Of a DNA stretch of 62,000 nucleotides, positions 9,605 through 19,755 are shown one piece after another. The position numbers and the translations under genes were made by a program. The stretch is from Zygnema cylindricum (lineage: Eukaryota > Streptophyta > Zygnematophyceae > Zygnematales > Zygnemataceae): positions 1 through 62,000 of the forward strand of contig JBBHKE010001823.1 in assembly GCA_037447655.1 (NCBI GenBank), written 5' to 3'. The notes below the pieces were generated by a model. The model did no database searches. It was not told where the DNA came from and saw only the letters and a list, made by a program, of their open reading frames with translations. Every line of letters starts with the position of its first letter. The stretch's first letter is position 1.

Positions 9605-11121
9605 TCAGAGAAAGTGATTCCCGAGCCTATCTCTTGTAAAGATCCTTACGTCCCCCATTTCTTTTTCCTCCTCTGCAAGGTTGGTGAACTGTGAAGAGGA
9701 TGGTCCGGTTGGGCTAACAAACTGAACCGGTGAAATTACCCCTGGATCTGCGTCGTCTGGCTCGGGCTCGCCTCCTTCTCCGGTAGAGGGAGCGGTCTGA
9801 CGAGAGATGGCACTCCCCCCCACTGAGGAAGTTCCGGTTACTGGTGGGATAGTGAGATGACCAGTATCTCCCTGGAGTTGGCCCTTGGGAAACGAGGAGC
9901 TTATCACCTTCGGAAAAGCTGCCCGAAGTCTTGCTCCTCTATACCCAAGAGAGGCCCGTTCCTCCTAGTGAAATGTTTCCACCGAGGGAATGTGGAGAAT
10001 AGGTTAAGTCACCGGTGGTCCTTGAGGGATTGGTGGAGAAGGGGATGGAGATGACCGAGGACTACGAGGGAAAGGTGTCTATCTTCGTGTACGCCTTTTG
10101 GAGGTTTCTGGTGGAGGAGTTCCTTTGCTGGAACCGGGAGAGCGTCGGTGATGAGGAGAGTAGGCAGGAACGTCGTACTTGTAGGGTAAGACGGGTGGTC
10201 CCGGTGACGCCATAGTCCTTCAGATGGTCGGACAACTGGTGCGGAAGGAGACATATAACTTAGGGAAATTGAGGCAGAAGGAAAGAACGACTCTTCTTTG
10301 ACTAGGGGAGCAAATCGACCTTTGCTGTCCCGATGGTTGAACCTGAAATCTCTCTTAGGCTCAGGTATCTTCCGTTTGCTACTCCTTTCCCTGGTCCGGT
10401 CCCGAGAAGTTGCTCTGCCCCTAGAAGGTCTACTGGTAGCAATCTCGTGAGATATGGTGGGTTGTTGTCATGAAATAGACGGCATCTCCGGTTGCTCTCG
10501 GGTTGAGATGGGAGAGCCACTCTCGGAGGAGCTACTCAGGATCTCCACTACTCCTCCCACTGGGCGTATGATCCGGGCTCGGTCGCTACTGGCAACCCGC
10601 TGCTCCAGCTCCTTCTTAACCTTCAACTCATGGATATTGTGAAGGACTAGAATCTCTTTACGACCGGATCGAATAGGATCCGACAAGAGTTCAGAATCCA
10701 TGTATGTCTCCACTATTGGAGCCTTGGATCTGGTATAACGTGCCACCTTAGGAGGGTGGCCTGGGACCGATTCCTTATGAGGCAAACCCTTCCTACGAGA
10801 TTGGGGAGTAAAAGTCTGTCTTTCTACCTTCTCCATAGCCCTAGCCCTAGCGGCCTAAGACAACATCGAAAATTTTTCGGGTGAAAAGACCGGAGGAGGT
10901 GGAGGAGAGAGTGGTCTCTCTGGCTGCCTCGGAGGAGTATCAACTACCAAAGGCTCGGGCATCATTACCTTCAAAAACCGCTCTAGGTGTACAGGTGAGC
11001 CAAAGGGGGATTCTCCCTCGGGAACCTGTGACTCTTCCTCCTCGGCCACCGCTTCCTGCCTCTTCTGCTCGTCCGATATGAAACCCAGAAGATCCTTATC
11101 CTGGACTTCTTCTCCCCCCAT
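9605..11121 (-). pseudogene. Gypsy gag N-terminal, proline/serine-rich region
   Basis: Starts at the methionine at 11121, 100 bp inside the right LTR, with an acidic GGEEVQDKDLLGF opening. It continues in frame past a TAG at 10855-10857 (MLS stop AARARAMEKVERQ) to about 10468, then through several frames rich in P, S, R and E. No known domain. The TAG sits where a CAG glutamine codon is plausible. Confidence 0.55.
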
Positions 11122-11220
11122 ATATGACTGGAGAAGAAGATCTAAATCCCCTTATAAAAGTACTCCGATCTGAGCACCTATCCTCTTTAACCTAAAGAGA
11201 CAGGTGGCTTTTCAGTACTA

Positions 11221-12408
11221 TGCTACTCCGCTGGAAGCCCACTAAATGCCACACTCCCAGCCACTCTCCAAAGAATAGGAAGGAAATGAGAGTCGTCCGA
11301 TCCTTTCCGCAAAAAACTCCGGACAAACCCAAAGATGACCACAAGAGTGTGCAAATAACTCCCACGCAAAAATATAGAAATAGCAAATATCGGCTTTTCA
11401 AATTAAACAATATCACCTTGCCCTGAGAATGGAATTAAAGATAGAAATGAATGATAATGGTGAAGCGAATTCAAATACCCCGGAGTGCAACGATGACCAA
11501 AACTCAGTAGAAGAAAACCTCTCCCAATGGCCCCGAAGACGGGTATGAGTCTCCCTCACCCCTCGCGGTTCCACCGCAAGGATCCGACATGACTCTTCTT
11601 AGTTTCAAACAACGAAAGTCCAAACCGCCCAAAGAGGAGATAGTGCCAACTACCCACCCGTGCTACGGTCTCCACAAAAGACAATCCAAACCAAAGATGG
11701 CAATAGAGTCAACGACACAATGCAACCGTTCTCCAACAGAAAGATTGATTTAATTCTCTAGGGGTTTTCTCAGGAGACAGTACTAAAAAGCAACCTGTCT
11801 CCTTCGGCCCCAAGTGCCTTATACAATCAGAGTTTGTCATACTGCAAGTGCCAAAGTCAAAGCAATGTGGCAAGCTAATCAACGGCCAGCAATCGTTATC
11901 GCACGGACACAAGACAAGACAGTCTGTACTACACTCAGGGCTAAAATATAGACGACTGGTTTCGGCTGGATTAGCGGCCGAAGGTCCTCCTATAATACAC
12001 AAAAGGGCATCAAAGTTTTGACTTCACGTGAAACCGCCCAACTTTGACCCATTGTCATAAATGCTTTACCCATCTGTAGGGCCTGAATTAACATCCTACT
12101 GACAGCTAACAATAAGATCTACGCGATAATCCCAAAGGTTACGTGTCGTTCTCTAATGTATCCCTCTACTAGAGCTACATAGAACACACAATATAATGGA
12201 GCAGACACTTTGCACCGGACTAACTCCGCCGTTCGGCCTCCGGTTAAGGTGAACTAAATTGCGTAGGGCTCCGGAGTGAAAATATAACGATGTGATCCGG
12301 CTAGTTGTCCCCTTCCTTCTCCGTACGCTAGGGTCCGTACAAAGTGGAAATGAGGCCCCTCAACTCATGGGAGTGCAAATGTGCCAAATGATGCACACGA
12401 GCTTGACA
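11221..12408 (-). repeat. Gypsy 5' LTR (right copy)
   Basis: Begins TGCTACTCCGCTGG and ends GAGCTTGACA on the plus strand, that is TGTC...AGCA on the element strand. Similar throughout to 764-1944. The adjoining sequence to the right shows no module A, so this LTR may be truncated at its own 5' end. Confidence 0.75.
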
Positions 12409-12463
12409 CAGGCAGATAATCCAGACAAATAATCTTCAAACACTACACAGGAGTGTACAGTAG

Positions 12464-12575
12464 TTCTCCGTACACATTTGTCCAATTTCAATTTAAGATC
12501 GCCACTCGGAAGCTGAGAATGTTACCTTTCTATCGCATCCGTCAGATCCACAATCTAACAAGTGTGTACGGAGAA
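12464..12575. repeat. Short inverted-repeat element
   Basis: TTCTCCGTACACA (12464-12476) and its exact reverse complement (12563-12575) bound a 112-bp segment lying between the gypsy and Copia-A. The remaining DNA of 12409-12606 shows nothing else. Confidence 0.5.
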
Positions 12576-12801
12576 AAGTTGTTTGACGAGACTGAAAATA
12601 CATTAATGTTGAAATTTATAGATTTCTAGAGTATTTTCTAGGTTTAAATATGTTTTTATAAAAGGAAAAAGAAAAGGACGGACAGCTTGCCTCCACCTCC
12701 GCTCTCTAGCCCCCATACTTGCTATAGTCACTGAAGGAAAGAGAGAGAGGTTGATCCATGGCTGCCTTAGTTCAACAGACAGCTATTTTTAGTAGGTTAC
12801 T

Positions 12802-12900
12802 AAAAATATACTTGACGGACCAGAGATTTGATCCCGGTACCTGCGGTTCGTCAAATCGACCGATAGCGGTCAGCTTTATCCTAATAGACTAGGACCAATG
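12802..12900 (-). promoter_or_regulatory. Antisense tRNA-like Pol III module in Copia-A 5' LTR
   Basis: On the minus strand: A box TAGTCTATTAG (12891-12881, matches TRGYNNANNNG), B box GATCAAATC (12833-12825, matches GWTCRANNC), then a run of five T at 12806-12802. It lies about 200 bp into the LTR, opposite to element transcription. Confidence 0.6.
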
Positions 12901-13432
12901 CTAAGTGCTATGGTATGTGATAGATATATATTTAGTTCGAAAGGATAAAGTTCATTTAACTAAAACTGTTTACGGCGTACATATATACAGTTTTATAAAA
13001 TACGTCGTACGACGCTAATTCAAAACGGATACCACGCATTTTATTTCTACATCGGAACAAATATCGCGCAAGTATTTATTCCGGCCAAGATTACGTTTCG
13101 CATATAATCCAACGGCGCACATCATCGCCGAAATCCCGGAGTGGTCACTTTGGCATTTAGTGACGTGGCATCACCTGGCGCCACGTAGGGAGACATCATT
13201 CGGTCGCGGGAATTCCGAGGAACGTACGGATGAGTGGAAAGTATACACGCGTCCACTTATGACCTTGTCGTACAGAGGCCGTACAGAAAGTACATCGGCA
13301 GTAGTACTTTCTAGAACTATACATTTTTGTGATTGGTTCGTACAGGCAGTAGATAGGAGCTGTGAGAGGGAATTAGGAAAAACTAGGACTTAGGAAAATT
13401 TAGGTAGATAGTCCTCTCTCTCAGAGAGTTTG

Positions 13433-13440
13433 TATAAATT
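13433..13440 (+). promoter_or_regulatory. LTR TATA box (TATAAATT)
   Basis: TATAAATT preceded by a CT/GA-rich hairpin-like CTCTCTCTCAGAGAG. It lies about 200 bp before gag and is conserved in the 3' LTR (18824-18831). Likely Pol II start 25-35 bp downstream. Confidence 0.6.
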
Positions 13441-13633
13441 GGCATCTTTGCCACCCTATAACTTATCGCCTGGTTGGCCGTTTTCAGTGATTCTTTTTTC
13501 TACGGACTCAGGGGAGTCCAGGCTACACAGGGGTGCAGTCAAATTGTCAGTTTTCCTTCTTGGGCAGCAGTGGTTGTGGCTTAAAGTGGGTTAGTTAAAT
13601 ACTATCTAGAGGCTTCCTGTATTCTGTGGTCCA

Positions 13634-15481
13634 ATGGAGGACACAGAATTGCAGGTTATGGGCCCACCCTCTAGGGTGCCCACCTTTAATGGATCTGGGT
13701 TCATCTATTGGGAAGCCATGATGATGGGAGCTTTGTGTGAAAAACGATACTGGGGTATCGTCAGTGGACAAGTGAAACGTCCACCTTCAGGAACTCCACC
13801 AGGATTTGGGGGAGTAAGGTTTCCTGTAACAACGGCTGCCTCGGCGGAGGAGGCAGATGATGGGGACAGTAGTGTGTCCGAAAAGGGGAAAGGGAAGGAG
13901 ACACCCCTTACTCCTATTGCCACAGTATCGGGAGCGGCAATCGTGAAGACCGTGGAGAACGATACTCAAATGTGGGAGGATGTAAACATGGCTGCCAAGA
14001 ACTTCATTCTGAGGCACCTCACTCAAGGTTTGGCCACTCCTCATCTTCACATTTACAAGGCCGAGGAGTTGTGGGTGAGTTTGGTGGAAATTTATAGAGC
14101 TGGAACTATTCAGGAGCTCGAGTTGGCTGAGCAAAAGCTATTGAGTTACACTTACAAAGGAGGAAAGATGTTAGATTACTGTAATGATCTTTCTTGTTTG
14201 TATACAGAAATGGAAAGTGCCGGGTGGATAGGTACAATGAAAATGAAAGTTAACACCCTTATCATGAAATTACCAAATGAGTTCGAAAACTTAGTGTACC
14301 GAGTACAGGGAATGCCTGATAGTTCATGGAAATGGAACACAGTAGTCAGGATGATACTTGTGCAGGAAAACACAATGGAGATTAGGAGAGGAGGAAAGAG
14401 CATTCAAGCTCTAGCAGTAGGAGGGGACCGATGGGGAAAGGACCCGAAGAAACCTTATAGAGGGGAAAGAGATCATTCAGGGGGACAAAGGCCCCCAAAG
14501 GGTCTTTGTCATTATTGCAAAAAGCCGGGGCACTTTATTGCAGATTGTGTCAAGCTATCAGAGCTGAGGCTCCAAGAGAACCGTGGAGGGGGTTCTTCCG
14601 GAGGGAAGAAAAAGGCACTTGTGGTTACAAAGGTGTCAGGAGAAACCGAGGATGAGTCCTCTGAGGAGGATGGGGAGCTCCTTCTTGACGAGAGTTTGGA
14701 GGAGAAGGAGATTCCTCGGAGGCAGAAGTGTGCCCTTGGAGCCATCCGGGAAGCTCCACAGGAAGGATGGATCATCGACTCAGGTGCATCCATGCATATG
14801 TGTCGTGATAAAGAACTCTTCACTAAGTTAAGAAAGATTCCTACTGTAGAGATAGAGTATGGGGATGGGAGAGTGGTTACTACAGATCTAGTGGGATCAG
14901 TAGATCTGAAAGTCTTAGTGGAGGGTAAGACTTCTATACTTACATTCTCAGATGTACTTTACATTCCACAACTGAGTAAAAACCTTGTCTCTACGTCTGT
15001 GTTAGATGACAAAGAGTTTGATACCTTCACCAGAAAGGGAGTCTTTACAGCTAAGTATGGGGATGAAGTTTACTTCACAGCAGATAAGGGTAGCCAAGGA
15101 ATGTTTAGGCTTAACTTGAGTAATGAAAAGAAGAATGCTTACTATGTTGGTGTTCCTAAGGTGATGATTTGGCATAAGCGGTTGGGGCATGTACATTTTG
15201 ATAGGTTAAGGGAAATGAAAAAACTTGGGGTAGTAGATGGCATTGAGTTTGGGGATAATGAAATGATGGATGATTGTAGTGGTTGTGCTCAAGGTAAGGC
15301 TCACAGACTTCCCTTTCCCAAAGCCGCCACATATAGAGGTGAGAAAGTATTAGATTTAGTCCACACAGATATTTGGGGGCCTGCAAAAGTACCTTCGGTT
15401 GGAGGAAAGAGGTTTATGATGACAATAACTGATGACTGGTCTAGATACTCTAGAGTCTACTTTCTGAAAAACAAAGTTTGA
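13634..15481 (+). CDS. Copia-A gag, protease and integrase N-terminal part
   Basis: 615 codons from the ATG at 13634, which lies within the 5' LTR. Codons 7-11 are encoded by the primer-binding site. Gag (UBN2-like) covers about residues 10-240, a CCHC knuckle CHYCKKPGHFIADC is near 295, and the aspartic protease motif WIIDSGASMHM is near 380. The GAG-pre-integrase zinc region is WHKRLGHVHF...CSGCAQGKAH, and the first integrase catalytic residue is in LDLVHTDIWGP. The frame ends at TGA 15479-15481 because of one extra base at about 15470-15476, seen by comparison with 34965-34985, where the frame is open through KNKSEAS. Confidence 0.93.
   Translation: MEDTELQVMGPPSRVPTFNGSGFIYWEAMMMGALCEKRYWGIVSGQVKRPPSGTPPGFGGVRFPVTTAASAEEADDGDSSVSEKGKGKETPLTPIATVSGAAIVKTVENDTQMWEDVNMAAKNFILRHLTQGLATPHLHIYKAEELWVSLVEIYRAGTIQELELAEQKLLSYTYKGGKMLDYCNDLSCLYTEMESAGWIGTMKMKVNTLIMKLPNEFENLVYRVQGMPDSSWKWNTVVRMILVQENTMEIRRGGKSIQALAVGGDRWGKDPKKPYRGERDHSGGQRPPKGLCHYCKKPGHFIADCVKLSELRLQENRGGGSSGGKKKALVVTKVSGETEDESSEEDGELLLDESLEEKEIPRRQKCALGAIREAPQEGWIIDSGASMHMCRDKELFTKLRKIPTVEIEYGDGRVVTTDLVGSVDLKVLVEGKTSILTFSDVLYIPQLSKNLVSTSVLDDKEFDTFTRKGVFTAKYGDEVYFTADKGSQGMFRLNLSNEKKNAYYVGVPKVMIWHKRLGHVHFDRLREMKKLGVVDGIEFGDNEMMDDCSGCAQGKAHRLPFPKAATYRGEKVLDLVHTDIWGPAKVPSVGGKRFMMTITDDWSRYSRVYFLKNKV
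13654..13668 (+). promoter_or_regulatory. Primer-binding site for initiator tRNA-Met anticodon arm
   Basis: GGTTATGGGCCCACC begins exactly at the LTR end and is the reverse complement of GGTGGGCCCATAACC in the plant initiator tRNA-Met, spanning its CAU anticodon. Drosophila copia is known to use such a half-tRNA primer. The same site occurs at 28996-29010 (Copia-C), 33376-33390 (Copia-D, minus) and, with one change, 38540-38554 (Copia-B, minus). Confidence 0.85.
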
Positions 15482-17984
15482 AGCATTAATTTACTTCAAA
15501 GAATATAAAGCTTGGAGTGAGAAGTTGCATGAAACCCCCATTAAAAGGATAAGGAGTGATAATGGGGGGGAATATACCTCTAACGAGTTTGAGGAATATT
15601 TGAGAGATGAGGGAGTGCAGCACCAGAAAACTATACTATACAACCCAGAACAAAATGGGGTAGCTGAGAGGTTGAATAGAACACTAGGAGATAGTGCATG
15701 TAGTATGTTGGCAGACAAGAAAATAGGAAAGAGATTTTGGGCAGAGGCAATGAACTGTGCCAACTATATTAAAAATAGAGTCCTTACCTCAGCTGTAAAG
15801 GGAGTGACACCTTATGAGAGATGGGTTGGAAGGAAACCAGATATCTCACACCTTAAAGTATTTGGTAGCCAAGTTTACAGTCTTGAAACGGATAGGAAAA
15901 ACTGGAAACTAGATGCTAAGGGAAAACCTGGATACTTTGTGGGATATGATGAGGATGTTAAAGGATATAGAGTCTATGACTTAGCAAAGAAAGATATCAT
16001 TCTGGTCAAACACTTAGTTGTCATGGATGAAGGGAAGTCATTTGATCCCTTCAAATATACAAAGAAGATAAGGATCAGATTTGAGACCGAAAGTGAGGAG
16101 AACTCAGTCGTTCCCGCAAAAGACATGAGTGAAACTGTGATTACAGATTCAGGGGAGATCGAAGATACAGGAGACTCACCGGAAACCTCACATACTCCTA
16201 TGGACTTCGAGGAGATGGAAGAAGCGGGACAAGATACGATTTTTATGGACAGGGGAGCCGATGAGACAGTGAGAAGAAATCCAAGACTTCCATCCATTCC
16301 AGCTTCGCAGTTTGAGGGAGGAAGGAGGAGCAGCAAAAGGATACAGGAAAAACAAGCTGCCCATAAGGTAACTAAGCTATCTCACCCAGATGAGCCTCAG
16401 TCTTACTTAGAGGCAGTGAATAGTCCAGAGAAAGAAAGATGGATTAGAGCCATAAATGATGAGATGGCTTCTATCATGGAAGCAAATACTTGGGAACTAG
16501 CGGATTGCCCTCCAAACAGAAAACCTATTGGATGTAAATGGGTATTTAAACTAAAACTAAACCCAGATAATACAATTGAGAGGTATAAGGCTCGATTGGT
16601 AGCAAAGGGGTTCACCCAAAAAGAGGGGATTGACTATGAGGAGACCTTTGCTCCAGTTGTTCGGTTCCCATCGGTAAGGATTCTCCTCAGTCTGGCCGCA
16701 GCGGAAGACATGGAAATTCACCAGATGGATATTAAGACTGTTTTTCTTAATGGTGAGTTAGAGGAAGAAATTTTTATGAGGCAACCCGAGGGGTTTGTGG
16801 AAGAAGGAGAAGAGAGCAAAGTGTGCAGGCTCATAAAGTCCTTATATGGACTGAAACAGGCTCCCCGACAGTGGAATAAGAAACTAGATGAGTTTCTCAC
16901 CGATCTGGGATACATCCGGATCAGCTCTGACCATTCTATCTATATGTTTGAAGATGAGAATGGTGTCATTTTTATTGCAATTTATGTGGATGATCTGCTT
17001 GTGTTAAGTAAGTCTTTAGATAATATCAATAGGCTAAAGAAAGATCTTAGGGGCAGATTTGATATGAAGGATTTAGGGGAGGCAAAATATATTTTGGGGA
17101 TCCAAATGGAGAGAGATAGAGGGAAGAAAATTATCAAACTTACTCAGAAAGAAGCAATAGGTAATATGCTTGAGAAATTCCAGATGGAAAATGCTAACAG
17201 TTGTACCACTCCCATGGACTTGAAAAAAGTAAGTGATGGGAGTGTAGAAGGAGGAGTGATGATCTTAGACGATCAGATGAGTCTAGAGGAGAGAGAGTTC
17301 ATGAAGTCTATTCCTTATAGACAGGTCGTAGGAAGCTTAATCTATTTTATGAACTGTACCAGGCCGGACATAGCGGCAGCAGTTGGAGTACTCAGTAGGA
17401 GTCTTAATGATCCTAGGAAGAGAGATTGGGAGGCAGCCAAGAGAGTCATGAGATATCTGGTGGGAACTAGAGAGTTATGGTTGCATTTGGGAGGGGAGCA
17501 TACTGATATCACCACTTGGAGTGACGCCAGTTATGGGGATGCACCTATGAGAAGATGCACTTCTGGATATGTTTTGTATGTGGGGGAAGGTGCTTGCTGT
17601 TGGAGCAGTAAGCAACAAAAGGTGGTTGCTCAGTCTACTATGGAGGCTGAGTATATGGCGTCGTGTTCTGCTGTAAAAGAACTAATGTGGGTGAAATCAT
17701 TGTTACAAGAACTGGGACTTATGAAGGAGGGAGTGCATGAAATCTTTTGCGATAACCAAGCTGCAATTGCAATTGCAGCCAATCCAAAACACCATTTCAA
17801 AGCAAAACATATGGACATAAGATTAAGCTTCGTAAGAGAAAAAGTTGAAAATAAAATTCTAAATCTTGTGTATAGACCTGATGAAGAAATGGTGGCTGAC
17901 ATGATGACCAAACCTGTGCCCTCTCCTAAACTAAAATATTGTCGGGAAAAATGCGGGTTGAAAGAAAAATTAAAATTAGACTAG
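15482..17984 (+). CDS. Copia-A integrase (rest), reverse transcriptase and RNase H
   Basis: Open from the frameshift to the stop at 17984; first ATG at 15525. The integrase catalytic D and E lie in IRSDNGGEYTS and NPEQNGVAERLNRTL. A linker follows (about 16030-16400). RT shows YKARLVAKGFTQKEGIDYEETFAP-type sequence, MDIKTVFLNGELEEEI, YGLKQAPRQW and the active site IYVDDLLVLS. RNase H shows SDASYGDAP, QSTMEAEYMA and FCDNQAAIAIA. All catalytic motifs are intact. The frame ends 13 bases before the 3' LTR, next to the polypurine tract. Apart from the single frameshift this would be a functional pol. Confidence 0.93.
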
Positions 17985-17997
17985 AAAATAAGGGGAG

Positions 17998-19045
17998 TGT
18001 TGAAATTTATAGATTTCTAGAGTATTTTCTAGGTTTAAATATGTTTTTATAAAAGGAAAAAGAAAAGGACGGACAGCCTGCCTCCACCTCCGCTCTCTAG
18101 CCCCCATACTTGTTGTAGTCACTGAAGGAAAGAGAGAGAGGTTGATCCATGGCTACCTTAGTTCAACAGACAGCTATTTTTAGTAGGTTACTAAAAATAT
18201 ACTTGACGGACCAGAGATTTGATCCCGGTACCTGCGGTTCGTCAAATCGACCGATAGCGGTCAGCTTTATCCTAATAGACTAGGACCAATGCTAAGTGCT
18301 ATGGTATGTGATAGATATATATTTAGTTTGAAAGGATAAAGTTCATTTAACTAAAACTGTTTACGGCGTACATATATACAGTTTTATAAAATACGTCGTA
18401 CGACGCTAATTCAAAACGGATACCACGCATTTTATTTCTACATCGGAACAAATATCGCGCAAGTATTTATTCCGGCCAAGATTACGTTTCGCATATAATC
18501 CAACGGCGCACATCATCGCCGAAATCCCGGAGTGGTCACTTTGGCATTTAGTGACGTGGCATCACCTGGCGCCACGTAGGGAGACATCATTCGGTCTCGG
18601 GAATTCCGAGGAACGTACGGATGAGTGGAAAGTAGACACGCGTCCACTTATGGCCTTGTCGTACAGAGGCCGTACAGAAAGTACATCGGCAGTAGTACTT
18701 TCTAGTACTATACAGTTTTGTGATTGGTTCGTACAGGCAGTAGATAGGAGCTGTGAGAGGGAATTAGGAAAAACTAGGACTTAGGAAAATTTAGGTAGAT
18801 AGTCCTCTCTCTCAGAGAGTTTGTATAAATTGGCATCTTTGCCACCCTATAACTTATCGCCTGGTTGGCCGTTTTCAGTGATTCTTTTTTTCTACGGACT
18901 CAGGGGAGTCCAGGCTACACAGGGGTGCAGTCAAATTGTCAGTTTGCCTTCTTGGGCAGCAGTGGTTGTGGCTTAAAGTGGGTTAGTTAAATACTATCTA
19001 GAGGCTTCCTGTATTCTGTGGTCCAATGGAGGACACAGAATTGCA
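17998..19045 (+). repeat. Copia-A 3' LTR
   Basis: Near-identical to 12607-13653. It carries a second copy of the gag start codon (ATGGAGGACACAGAATTGCA) at its very end, which opens into flanking DNA. Confidence 0.95.
18193..18291 (-). promoter_or_regulatory. Antisense tRNA-like module in Copia-A 3' LTR
   Basis: Same A box, B box and T-run arrangement as in the 5' LTR, at an offset of 5391 bp. Confidence 0.6.
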
Positions 19046-19050
19046 ATTAA

Positions 19051-19755
19051 CAGTAATTACGATTCACGGTGTACATCAATGTCGGTGCCAAACAGACAAA
19101 TAATCTAGAAAGGCCTTTCAAAACTCTACCTCAATGTCGGTGCCAAAAAGACAAATATTACAGAAAGGCATTTCATGACTCGAGGGCTTTTACTTTTTAG
19201 GATATGGTTCAACTTTCTAGAGGAGATTATTTTAGGAGAGTGATTTTTCCGATGGACGATAGATTCGATTGTCTGTCTGCGAGAACACCGAATCTCCGTA
19301 TTTAAAGCTGAACTACTCACTGAAACTCTTTGTTGACGCCATCCATCTTATAGACAAAACTAGCCGACAGTTCAGGCAAGATAAACCGACAGAAAGATGT
19401 TTGCCATTATGGTGTTTGCCGACTAGTTTTTAGACTAGTTTTTGACACGACAAGACGTGACGAAGTTTTATCTGTTCAAAATTTTATTTGTAGTCATATG
19501 AGATGATATTCATATTTTTTCAAAACGTGTTGGTTAGCGTATGTGCCCATGTAATCGGTACTTCGAAGAATTACTTTGTATTTAAGTGAAGATTTCCGTA
19601 CTATTTTTTAGAGAGTTCTAATGTGCTGTAAATGAAATAGGAACTTTGAAATGTGACTGTTGTAGACGTGGGTTGTGCATGAGTGTTATAAATGAAATAA
19701 AAAACTTTGAAATGTGATGGTTGTAGACGTTGGTTGTGCATACAGTAATGTTGTG
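19051..19755. other. MITE end, 55-bp direct repeat, otherwise empty
   Basis: 19051-19075 (TTACGATTCACGGTGTA) is the end of the TACACC...GGTGTA MITE family found at 39.6-40.8 kb, so Copia-A landed in or next to one. At about 19077-19120 and 19132-19175 the block CAATGTCGGTGCCAAA is repeated with its flanks. Nothing else is recognisable. Confidence 0.5.

Larger units (their letters stand above)
553..12408 (-). mobile_element. Ty3/gypsy LTR retrotransposon carrying a DNA methyltransferase (degenerate)
   Basis: Similar LTR bodies lie at 764-1944 and 11221-12408, both with ends TGTCAAGC/GCTTGACA. Reading leftward on the minus strand, the internal part encodes gag (11121-8211), aspartic protease (7276-6824), C5 cytosine methyltransferase (6822-5660), RT-RNase H (5759-3960) and integrase (3953-2263). 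Integrase follows RNase H, which is the gypsy order. Multiple in-frame stops and several frameshifts make it inactive now. I found no clear target-site duplication, because the left end carries an extra module A and the right LTR lacks one. I also found no clear primer-binding site beside the right LTR. Confidence 0.85.
12607..13653 (+). repeat. Copia-A 5' LTR
   Basis: TG...CA ends confirmed by comparison with 17998-19045 and by the ATTAA duplication. A TATA box lies at 13433-13440. The last 20 bases contain ATGGAG, the gag start codon, so the coding region begins inside the LTR. Confidence 0.95.
12607..19045 (+). mobile_element. Copia-A, near-intact Ty1/copia element
   Basis: Two LTRs of 1047 and 1048 bp (12607-13653, 17998-19045) both run TGTTGAAATT...GAATTGCA. 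Target duplication ATTAA is present on both sides (12602-12606, 19046-19050). The polypurine tract AATAAGGGGAG precedes the 3' LTR. The LTRs differ at about a dozen positions by eye, so the insertion is fairly recent. Gag-pol order is gag, protease, integrase, RT, RNase H, which is the copia order. One frameshift in integrase is the only lesion I found. Confidence 0.95.
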
